A stretch of 36,130 nt of DNA from Oscillospiraceae bacterium (lineage in GTDB: Bacteria > Bacillota > Clostridia > Oscillospirales > Ruminococcaceae): contig JAUNJJ010000027.1 in NCBI GenBank assembly GCA_030533325.1, positions 1 to 36,130 on the forward strand. Direction: 5' to 3'. The notes below the pieces were generated by a model. The model saw only the letters and a program-made list of their open reading frames with translations, made no database searches and had not been told where the DNA came from. Below, in pieces: positions 30,149 through 36,130 of this stretch. Each line of letters starts with the position of its first letter. The stretch's first letter is position 1. The translations under genes were made by a program, and so were the position numbers.

Positions 30149-32479
30149 TTGATAACAAAGATTATCAAGAGAGACGGACGTAAAGTTGCGTTTAATACAG
30201 AAAAGATAGCAGGTGCAATATACAGAGCTGCAGAATCGGTAGGGGGTACTGACTATCAGGAGGCTCTTGAAATAGCACAGAGAACAGCTGATATAATCGA
30301 AGACAAATTCAGCGGCACTGTTCCGACAGTTGAGCAGGTTCAGGATATAGTTGAAAAGGTTCTTATCGAGGAAGGCCATGCACAGACCGCTAAGGCATAT
30401 ATTCTTTACCGTTATGAACGTACACGTTCAAGAGAAATGAAATCAAGTCTCATGAAGGTTTTCAGAGATCTGACATTTAAGTCGGCAAAAGACAGCGATA
30501 TCAAGCGTGAAAATGCAAATATCGACGGTGATACTGCTATGGGAACCATGCTTAAGTATGGTTCTGTAAGTGCCAAGGAATTCTATGAGATGTATGTTCT
30601 TGACCGTGAGCATGCAAGGGCACATGAAAAGGGATATATTCATATCCACGATCTTGATTTTCTTACTCTTACAACAACATGCTGTCAGATAGACCTGATC
30701 AAACTGTTTAAGGGCGGTTTTTCCACAGGTCACGGCTTTCTCAGAGAACCGAATGATATTGCGAGCTATTCAGCACTTGCCTGTATTGCAATTCAGTCAA
30801 ACCAGAATGACCAGCACGGCGGACAGAGTGTTCCGAACTTTGACTATGCAATGGCAGATGGTGTAAAGAAAACCTATAAAAACAGATATGTTCAGAATAT
30901 CGCCAGAAGTCTTGAACTGCTCTGCGGAGAAGAAAATGCAGCAGAAAAGGCAAAGCAGATTGCAGAAGAAGTTGAAAAAGAAACCGGACTTGTACCTGTA
31001 CTTGCAAATGACAACGGCTATCAGCAGGCGGAATTCAGCAAACTCACTGCGATTACCGATGATGAAACTGCAGAAAAGATTCAGCAGTTTACCGCAAAGG
31101 CAGCGTTCAGAGAGACAAACAGAGCAACATACCAGGCTATGGAGGCACTCGTCCACAACCTCAATACCATGAACAGCCGTGCGGGAGCACAGACACCTTT
31201 CAGTTCAATAAACTACGGTACGGACACTTCACCTGAAGGAAGAATGGTCATTGAAAATATTCTTCTTGCAAACGAAGCAGGACTCGGAAACGGAGAAACA
31301 CCTATATTCCCGATTCATATTTTCAAGATAAAAGAGGGCATTAACTACAATCCTGAGGATAAAAACTATGATCTGTTCAGGCTTGCATGCAGGGTATCGG
31401 CAAAGAGACTGTTTCCGAACTTTTCATTTATCGATGCACCTTTCAATCTTCCTTACTACCGTGAAGGTGACTACAATACAGAGATTGCATATATGGGATG
31501 CCGTACACGTGTTATAGGAAATGTCTATGACAAGTCCAGAGAGATAGTAACAGGACGCGGAAATCTCAGTTTCACCTCCATAAACCTTCCTCGTCTTGCA
31601 ATCAAGGCAAAGGGAGACCTCGAAAAGTTCTACAGACTTCTTGACAAATACATGGATCTTACTATAGATCAGCTTATGGCAAGATACAAAATTCAGGCAC
31701 AGAAAACGGTTAAGAACTTCCCGTTCCTTATGGGACAGGGCGTATGGATAGATTCAGACAAGCTCGGTGAAAATGACAGAGTTGAGGAAGTGCTTAAACA
31801 CGGAACCATGTCAGTGGGCTTTATCGGACTTGCAGAGACGCTTGTTGCGCTTACGGGAAAACATCATGGTGAGGATGAAGCTTCACGTAAGCTCGGACTT
31901 GAGATAGTGACAAAAATGAGAGAACGTGTGGATGAGGAAAGCAGAAAGACCGGCCTTAACTTCAGTCTCCTTGCAACTCCGGCAGAAGGGCTTTCAGGCA
32001 GATTTGTAAAGATGGATGCTAAAAAATACGGTGTTATCAAGGGTGTAACTGACAGGGAATACTATACAAACTCCTTCCACGTTCCGGTTTACTACAATAT
32101 AAGTGCATTTGATAAAATCCGGATAGAAGCTCCTTATCATGAACTGACAAATGCCGGACATATAAGCTATGTTGAGCTTGACGGAGATCCGCTTCAGAAC
32201 CTTCCTGCATTTGAAAAGGTTGTAAGATGCATGAAGGAATCAGGAATCGGCTACGGTTCAATCAATCACCCTGTTGACCGTGACCCGATATGCGGATATA
32301 CAGGTATTATCGGTGATGTATGTCCTAAGTGCGGACGTACTGAGGCTGAACACATGTGTAAGTTTGACAGAATAAGAAGAATTACCGGTTATCTTGTAGG
32401 AACTGTTGACCGTTTCAATAACGCAAAACAGGCAGAGGTAAGAGACAGGGTAAAACACGGTGTTTCGGAAAATGAATAA
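30149..32479 (+). CDS. nrdD: Anaerobic (class III) ribonucleoside-triphosphate reductase
   Basis: I prefer TTG 30149 (MITKIIKRDGRKVAFNTEKI) as start because AGGAGAG lies 11 nt upstream; a GTG at 30137 overlaps that site. The 776-residue enzyme has an N-terminal ATP-cone (about 1-90), the catalytic barrel (TTTCCQIDLIKLFKGGF; NQNDQHGGQS; FPNFSFIDAPFN), the C-terminal zinc site (CGYTG then CPKCG, with a further Cys in HMC) and the glycyl-radical motif ITGYLVGTVDRFNNAKQAE. It reduces ribonucleoside triphosphates to deoxy forms for DNA synthesis without oxygen. The activase gene nrdG overlaps its 3' end by 8 bp. No NrdR box was identified. Confidence 0.96.
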   Translation: MITKIIKRDGRKVAFNTEKIAGAIYRAAESVGGTDYQEALEIAQRTADIIEDKFSGTVPTVEQVQDIVEKVLIEEGHAQTAKAYILYRYERTRSREMKSSLMKVFRDLTFKSAKDSDIKRENANIDGDTAMGTMLKYGSVSAKEFYEMYVLDREHARAHEKGYIHIHDLDFLTLTTTCCQIDLIKLFKGGFSTGHGFLREPNDIASYSALACIAIQSNQNDQHGGQSVPNFDYAMADGVKKTYKNRYVQNIARSLELLCGEENAAEKAKQIAEEVEKETGLVPVLANDNGYQQAEFSKLTAITDDETAEKIQQFTAKAAFRETNRATYQAMEALVHNLNTMNSRAGAQTPFSSINYGTDTSPEGRMVIENILLANEAGLGNGETPIFPIHIFKIKEGINYNPEDKNYDLFRLACRVSAKRLFPNFSFIDAPFNLPYYREGDYNTEIAYMGCRTRVIGNVYDKSREIVTGRGNLSFTSINLPRLAIKAKGDLEKFYRLLDKYMDLTIDQLMARYKIQAQKTVKNFPFLMGQGVWIDSDKLGENDRVEEVLKHGTMSVGFIGLAETLVALTGKHHGEDEASRKLGLEIVTKMRERVDEESRKTGLNFSLLATPAEGLSGRFVKMDAKKYGVIKGVTDREYYTNSFHVPVYYNISAFDKIRIEAPYHELTNAGHISYVELDGDPLQNLPAFEKVVRCMKESGIGYGSINHPVDRDPICGYTGIIGDVCPKCGRTEAEHMCKFDRIRRITGYLVGTVDRFNNAKQAEVRDRVKHGVSENE

Positions 32480-32999
32480 AACAGAACTGAGAATTGCCGG
32501 TACCGCAAATGATTCCATAGTTGACGGTCCGGGACTGAGGTTTGCCGTATTTACTCAGGGATGTCCTCACAGATGTCCGGGATGTCACAATCCGCAGACC
32601 CATGATTTTAACGGAGGAAAGACTGTTACGACAGAGTTCCTTGCGGAAAAGATAAAAAGCAATCCTCTGCTTGACGGTGTAACATTCAGCGGCGGAGAAC
32701 CTTTCTGCCAGCCTGAGGCACTTGCAGAACTTGCAGGAAAATTACACGATACGGGACTTAATATTGTAACTTATACGGGGTATACTTTTGAGTATCTGTA
32801 TGAAAATGCAAATGAGGAAAATCACTTCGGTGAACTTCTCGCGTGTACCGATATTCTCATTGACGGCCCGTTTATCGAAAGTCAGAAAAGTATAGAACTT
32901 CTTTTCCGTGGCAGCAGAAACCAGCGCATACTTGACTGTAAAAAAAGCATGGAATCGGGTGTGCCGGTTCCATATGATATTTCCGTATTTCAGTACTAA
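32472..32999 (+). CDS. nrdG: Radical-SAM activase of class III ribonucleotide reductase
   Basis: ATG 32472 (MNKTELRIAGTANDSIVDGP) gives 175 residues and overlaps the nrdD stop, so translation is coupled; a GTG at 32460 is a possible alternative. The radical-SAM motif is CPHRCPGC, preceded by GPGLRFAVFTQG, with TFSGGEPFCQPE binding SAM and the C-terminal FRGSRNQRILD typical of NrdG. It installs the glycyl radical on NrdD using reduced electrons from flavodoxin or ferredoxin. Confidence 0.95.
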   Translation: MNKTELRIAGTANDSIVDGPGLRFAVFTQGCPHRCPGCHNPQTHDFNGGKTVTTEFLAEKIKSNPLLDGVTFSGGEPFCQPEALAELAGKLHDTGLNIVTYTGYTFEYLYENANEENHFGELLACTDILIDGPFIESQKSIELLFRGSRNQRILDCKKSMESGVPVPYDISVFQY

Positions 33000-33020
33000 T
33001 AACAGTGAAAGGAGCAAAAT

Positions 33021-34652
33021 TTGAAACTAACTCTTTATCTCAGAAAAATAAACACCATTATCCTTGTCATGCTCCTTCTGATGATGACGTTTACCGCGAC
33101 AGGCTGCGGAAATGAGGAGGAGGATGACGGTTCAGGATATTCATTTACCTGCACCCTCTACGAAAATCCGCAGAACCTTGACCCTCAGCTTGCCACCGAC
33201 AAATCTTCACTTACTGTAATAAAAAACATGTTCACCGGACTTATGACTCTTGGTGCAAACGGAAAAATAGAATACGGAGTGGCAAAGAGCTATGAAGTTT
33301 CAGATGACGGACTTAAATACACCTTCGTTCTCCGTGACAACTGTCACTGGCACAGCAGCGCAGGACCTGAGGGACTTGTAACCGCACATGACTTTGTTTA
33401 TGCATTCAAGAGAATATTTGATCCTGTTATGAGATCGCCATATGCTGAAAAATTCAGTTTTCTTCAGAATGCAAAGTCTATTATGAACGGAGATATGGAG
33501 TTTACGGAATTAGGGGTTTATGCGGTAAACAATACAGAGCTTGTTTTCTGCCTTGATGAACCGAATTCAGAATTTCTCTATCTGCTGACAACCGCACCAG
33601 CCATGCCGTGCAACAAGCGTTTCTTTGAAGGAACGAAGGCGCGCTATGGTCTTGATGATGAATCTGTAATATCAAACGGCGCCTTTTATATTTCACAGTG
33701 GGCATATGACCCGTATGGTTCGGATAATCTTATCTATATGAAACGCAACTACGAAAATTCTGCAAATGACAGGGTTTATCCGTATATGCTTACTTTCATT
33801 ATAGAGCGTGACAGTGCAGCAGTTGCTGAAAACTTTACCTCGTCGGTAACAGACTGCTTTGTATCTGAAACAGCTCAGAAAAAGTCCTTTATGGGAGCTA
33901 TAGATGTTAAAAGTTACGAGACCACATCATACGGAATCATATTCAATAAAAATCTGAATATAGACAGCGATATAAAAAGGATGCTTTCCCTTACCGTTGA
34001 CCGAAAGGGACTTGAATCGATTGCACCTGAGAATTTCAAGGTTGCATACGGAATTATACCGGGAAGTCTTTATGTGGGAGACAATGTGTTCAGAGAACAG
34101 TACCCTGCCATTTCCTACGACTTTTATTCAGCGGATACAGAGGAAATGCTTCCGGATGTGGTGGACAGGATTAACCGTGATTATCCGGACGGAGTAAACA
34201 TACTTGTTATGAACAAATCGGAAGCCGGTGTTATAGGAAAGATAGTCGATGACTGGCAGGATGAACTTGGAATATATGTCAGGACGGATTATGTGGAAGA
34301 GGATGAATACTACAGCAGACTTGAAGTGGGCGAATACTTCATGGCATTTGCCGAGATCAGTTCCGATGACAGTTCAGTTTATTATTACCTCAGAAATGTT
34401 ATTGATGAAATATATAATAAAGATGATGCTTACGAAACAAAATCTCTTCTTGACACCTCTCTTTCCTGCATAAGAGACGACATAAAATGTGAAATATACC
34501 GTGATGCAGAGAACGCTGTTATGGAGGCCGGCGACTATATCCCTCTGTTTTACAGAAAACTCTTCCTCATATACAGAAAAAATGTCTCCGACCTCGGATT
34601 CAACCCGTTCTCAGAACAGCTTGATTTTGAAAAAGCGAAATATTTTAAATAA
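33021..34652 (+). CDS. Peptide/oligopeptide ABC transporter substrate-binding lipoprotein
   Basis: TTG 33021 follows AAAGGAGC and starts a 543-residue family-5 solute-binding protein. The signal peptide ends with ATGC, so Cys is probably lipidated. Family hallmarks are YENPQNLDPQLATDKSS, MFTGLMTLGANGKIEYGVAKSYEVSDDGLKYTF (split, typical of OppA) and the central FNKNLNIDSDIKRMLSLTVDR. Binding of peptides or similar small ligands outside the membrane is expected. No permease or ATPase genes follow; it is an orphan receptor after nrdDG, with its own terminator, and may use a distant Opp system or have another role. Confidence 0.88.
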   Translation: MKLTLYLRKINTIILVMLLLMMTFTATGCGNEEEDDGSGYSFTCTLYENPQNLDPQLATDKSSLTVIKNMFTGLMTLGANGKIEYGVAKSYEVSDDGLKYTFVLRDNCHWHSSAGPEGLVTAHDFVYAFKRIFDPVMRSPYAEKFSFLQNAKSIMNGDMEFTELGVYAVNNTELVFCLDEPNSEFLYLLTTAPAMPCNKRFFEGTKARYGLDDESVISNGAFYISQWAYDPYGSDNLIYMKRNYENSANDRVYPYMLTFIIERDSAAVAENFTSSVTDCFVSETAQKKSFMGAIDVKSYETTSYGIIFNKNLNIDSDIKRMLSLTVDRKGLESIAPENFKVAYGIIPGSLYVGDNVFREQYPAISYDFYSADTEEMLPDVVDRINRDYPDGVNILVMNKSEAGVIGKIVDDWQDELGIYVRTDYVEEDEYYSRLEVGEYFMAFAEISSDDSSVYYYLRNVIDEIYNKDDAYETKSLLDTSLSCIRDDIKCEIYRDAENAVMEAGDYIPLFYRKLFLIYRKNVSDLGFNPFSEQLDFEKAKYFK

Positions 34653-34680
34653 TAAAAGGTTGATCTGACTTAAATATGCG

Positions 34681-34712
34681 AACAGCTCCGGAAGAAATAT
34701 TCCGGAGCTGTT
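34681..34712 (+). terminator. Intrinsic terminator of the substrate-binding protein gene
   Basis: AACAGCTCCGGAA (34681-34693) and TTCCGGAGCTGTT (34700-34712) form a perfect 13-bp stem; the T-run after it is short. Confidence 0.8.
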
Positions 34713-34758
34713 TGTCAGGTATTGGTTTTCAGGTCAAAGGAATGAGGAAGAATAAAAA

Positions 34759-35298
34759 ATGAAATATTACAGACTCTTAACTAAATCTGAGTATAAAGGT
34801 TGTTTTTTAGAAAATGAAAACACACTTAAATTAATTAAATCTTATTATGACGGGACAATTTTAAATCGAATTGCACCAATAGAAGTAAGTTTCAACTCTG
34901 AGAACAGAAATAAATATCTTGTTCAGAAAAATATCCTGTCATTTTGGGGTTCAGGTGGAGAATTTGTGGTTGATGAAACTACTAAAAACAAATTAGAATT
35001 TCATTATAATGATTATTTTGCATTCATAAATGTAATTTGTATTGATGATAATAATTATAAGAATATAAATTTTTATTTATTATACATAAAAAAGACTATT
35101 GATGGACTGGATAGAGAAAAATCTAAAATAAAGTTTTTAAATGATGATTATTTTGTTTTAAATAATCATGCTAAACTAACTTCTATATTCAAATTCGAAA
35201 ATCTGAAGAATTCAACTTTTTGCGACGAAACATTCAAAGCATTTGTTGAAGAAAATAACATAGAAGGCTGGATATTCAGGGAAGCTTTTGAGAAATAA
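34759..35298 (+). CDS. Imm11/DUF1629-like putative immunity protein
   Basis: The 179-residue cytosolic protein (no signal, no membrane span) starts at ATG 34759 behind AATGAGGAAG. The segment order FVVDETTKNKL, YLLYIKKTIDGLDREKSK, HAKLTSIFKFENLKNSTFCD and FKAFVEENNIEGWIFREAFE follows the Imm11 (DUF1629) pattern of recognition strand, ID-LD-EKS and C-terminal FVEE...GW.F, as I remember it; this is inference. Such proteins neutralise polymorphic toxins. A paralogue begins at 35966 (MKYFLLCKKTNNKTCSLENR aligns with MKYYRLLTKSEYKGCFLENE). Codon use is more AT-rich than upstream core genes, a sign of horizontal transfer. Confidence 0.65.
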   Translation: MKYYRLLTKSEYKGCFLENENTLKLIKSYYDGTILNRIAPIEVSFNSENRNKYLVQKNILSFWGSGGEFVVDETTKNKLEFHYNDYFAFINVICIDDNNYKNINFYLLYIKKTIDGLDREKSKIKFLNDDYFVLNNHAKLTSIFKFENLKNSTFCDETFKAFVEENNIEGWIFREAFEK

Positions 35299-35310
35299 GA
35301 AGGGCGGATT

Positions 35311-35338
35311 ATGACAGAATTATAACATAGTGTATAAT
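35311..35338 (+). promoter_or_regulatory. Promoter upstream of the broken ORF at 35407
   Basis: ATGACA (35311-35316), 16-nt spacer and TATAAT (35333-35338), 69 bp before ATG 35407. Confidence 0.5.
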
Positions 35339-35406
35339 TGTATAGATATAATCGAATTTGTATTTTGTTAAGAAACAGAAAAATATAATCGCAAAAGGAG
35401 AAGCAA

Positions 35407-35481
35407 ATGAAATCCAAAATTTTAACCTTTATTATCAAGGAGTCCTCCACCTCTATAGGTGGCGTGATGAATTGCGACTAA
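35407..35481 (+). pseudogene. Interrupted small gene start
   Basis: ATG 35407 follows AAAGGAGAAG and reads MKSKILTFIIKESSTSIGGV, ending after 24 codons at TAA 35479-35481. The first 11 codons look like a real gene start; from GAGTCC (about 35440) the sequence changes into the IS605-like hairpin, so the gene was apparently cut there. The rest is not found downstream. Confidence 0.4.
35447..35462. repeat. IS200/IS605-end-like hairpin
   Basis: CCACCT and AGGTGG with loop CTAT form a perfect small hairpin, followed by GTGATGAATTGCGACTAATA. Such subterminal hairpins and flanks resemble ends of IS200/IS605-type elements, but no tnpA, tnpB or iscB gene is present here. Confidence 0.35.
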
Positions 35482-35491
35482 TAAAAAACAC

Positions 35492-35520
35492 TTGACAAAT
35501 CTCAAAAAATCGCATACAAT
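35492..35520 (+). promoter_or_regulatory. Strong promoter of the structured leader
   Basis: A consensus TTGACA (35492-35497), 17-nt spacer and TACAAT (35515-35520); transcription should start near 35527. Confidence 0.8.
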
Positions 35521-35526
35521 ATAACC

Positions 35527-35679
35527 AGAACAACTATAAGTTGCTAACGTGGACTGACACGATAAAAATCCGAAATTATTGCCGTACGAATGTGACGGAC
35601 GGTTGGCGGACAACAGAAAAATCAGTCACAACAAAAGAGAAGGAGCTTTAGCTGCGGCAAAGTTTTCTTCTCTTTTTTT
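35527..35679 (+). ncRNA. Candidate structured RNA or leader with terminal hairpin
   Basis: About 150 nt lie between a strong promoter and a T-run at 35673-35679. Visible helices are CAAC/GTTG (35531-35534, 35540-35543), a closing stem GACTGA (35552-35557)/TCAGTC (35622-35627), and within it CCGT/ACGG (35582-35585, 35595-35598) and GTTG/CAAC (35602-35605, 35611-35614), giving a possible three-way junction. The 3' end AAGAGAAG (35635-35642)/CTTCTCTT (35667-35674) plus T-run is an intrinsic terminator enclosing GAGCTTTAGCTGCGGCAAAG. It is followed by AAGGAG and ATG 35694, so it may be a leader with attenuation or an independent small RNA. It matches no riboswitch or T-box consensus that I know. 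Confidence 0.55.
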
Positions 35680-35693
35680 ATTAAGGAGAACAT

Positions 35694-35944
35694 ATGAAAA
35701 AAAGAGAAATTATTGATATAATGTATAAATCTGCTCAACTTTTCGAACAGAATCTAAAAAACAAAAATCTGTTAATAATATATGGAAATGTTAATTTGCC
35801 CAAAATCATAGAAACACGGGCAACAGAAGAGTTATTGATAAAAATGAGGGTAAAAGCGACGATGAAATTCAAAGGGCACTTTGTGATGAGCTAACAAAAA
35901 TTAAAATTGACTTATTCAATAGCATCATTACAGTCAACGATTAA
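35694..35944 (+). pseudogene. Broken PBECR4-like ORF
   Basis: ATG 35694 follows AAGGAG and reads 66 codons (MKKREIIDIMYKSAQLFEQN, then LKNKNLLIIYGN and IIETRAT). The first 44 residues resemble the start of PBECR4-type nuclease-like proteins as I remember them (weak inference). After IETRAT the sense ends; another frame from about 35828 reads NEGKSDDEIQRALCDELTKI and KIDLFNSIITVND before TAA 35942-35944, a sensible C-terminus. The gene therefore seems to be a deletion or frameshift fusion of two protein pieces. It lies between two putative immunity genes. Confidence 0.45.
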
Positions 35945-35965
35945 TCTAAAAGGAGTTTTAAGTAA

Positions 35966-36130
35966 ATGAAGTACTTTCTTTTGTGCAAAAAAACAAATAA
36001 TAAAACGTGTTCTCTCGAAAACAGAAATTCATATATTTTTAGAAAACAGTACTATAATAACGAGTTATTTAATACTGCAGAGTCTATAGAAATAAGCTTC
36101 AGTAAGGATGCAGCAAACAAATTTTTACCT
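35966..36130 (+). CDS. Second Imm11/DUF1629-like putative immunity protein, cut by window edge
   Basis: ATG 35966 follows AAAGGAG and is open for 55 codons to the window end. The sequence MKYFLLCKKTNNKTCSLENR, YYNNELFNTAESIEISFS and NKFLP aligns along its length with the protein at 34759 (MKYYRLLTK..., YYDGTILNRIAPIEVSFN, NKYLV), so it is a diverged paralogue. By that link it is a candidate immunity protein; the rest of the gene is outside. Confidence 0.65.
   Translation, partial: MKYFLLCKKTNNKTCSLENRNSYIFRKQYYNNELFNTAESIEISFSKDAANKFLP

Noticed and set aside
35527-35690. T-box leader
   Set aside because: The conserved T-box sequence (AGGGTGGAACCGCG-like) is absent and the downstream gene is not an aminoacyl-tRNA synthetase or amino-acid gene.
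35440-35693. Classical IscB omega-RNA with guide in the flank
   Set aside because: The strong promoter at 35492 would start the RNA inside the element so the flank would not be included, and no iscB or tnpB gene follows.

Overview
The window looks like a chromosome segment of a cellulolytic Ruminococcus (Clostridia), probably close to R. flavefaciens or R. albus. It is AT-rich with strong Shine-Dalgarno sites. It has several secreted proteins with type I dockerins and T/P-rich linkers, a GH5 cellulase, an Agr-type LytTR two-component pair, and strictly anaerobic enzymes (NfnAB, class III ribonucleotide reductase, the SCIFF radical-SAM system). This assignment is inference from gene content. 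No rRNA, tRNA or CRISPR array was found.

Left part, mostly minus strand (1-8600): a dockerin protein cut by the window edge, a V8-like secreted serine protease, two tiny overlapping membrane-protein genes, a decayed IS1634-type insertion sequence with preserved inverted repeats, about 0.8 kb without genes, a dockerin-bearing GH5 cellulase, and a dockerin-bearing Cthe_2159-like beta-helix carbohydrate-binding protein. The last is divergent from a VTC-domain gene plus a DUF4956 gene (8969-10412), a set that recurs in Firmicutes.

Middle (10480-22110): an Archaeal-type ATPase/DUF234 gene with an inverted repeat across its promoter and ribosome binding site, an AgrC/AgrA-like kinase-regulator pair, a BspA-like leucine-rich-repeat wall protein, and a large double-dockerin protein. 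The 5' end of that last gene has been replaced by a truncated second copy of an AAA-ATPase/PD-(D/E)XK gene. The intact copy lies at 20342-21910. Remnants of a PIN-domain toxin and a shared 98-bp tail ending in a conserved nested hairpin show that this stretch arose by duplication and deletion. A GHL10 glycosidase-like gene lies between the two copies.

Right part, plus strand (22270-34712): this is conserved core metabolism. It holds nfnA-nfnB (electron-bifurcating transhydrogenase), yajC, a TIGR04086 membrane protein, the SCIFF peptide and its radical-SAM maturase, two membrane-anchored SGNH hydrolases with a DUF4358 lipoprotein, nrdD-nrdG, and a peptide-binding lipoprotein. The SCIFF peptide has only five of its six signature cysteines, and the second SGNH gene has no canonical start codon.

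Right end (34759-36130): two paralogous Imm11/DUF1629-like putative immunity genes (the second cut by the edge) flank a broken small gene, an IS605-like hairpin, a promoter-driven structured RNA leader with a terminator, and a broken PBECR4-like ORF. This resembles the end of a polymorphic-toxin immunity array and, with the SCIFF variant, is the most unusual content here.
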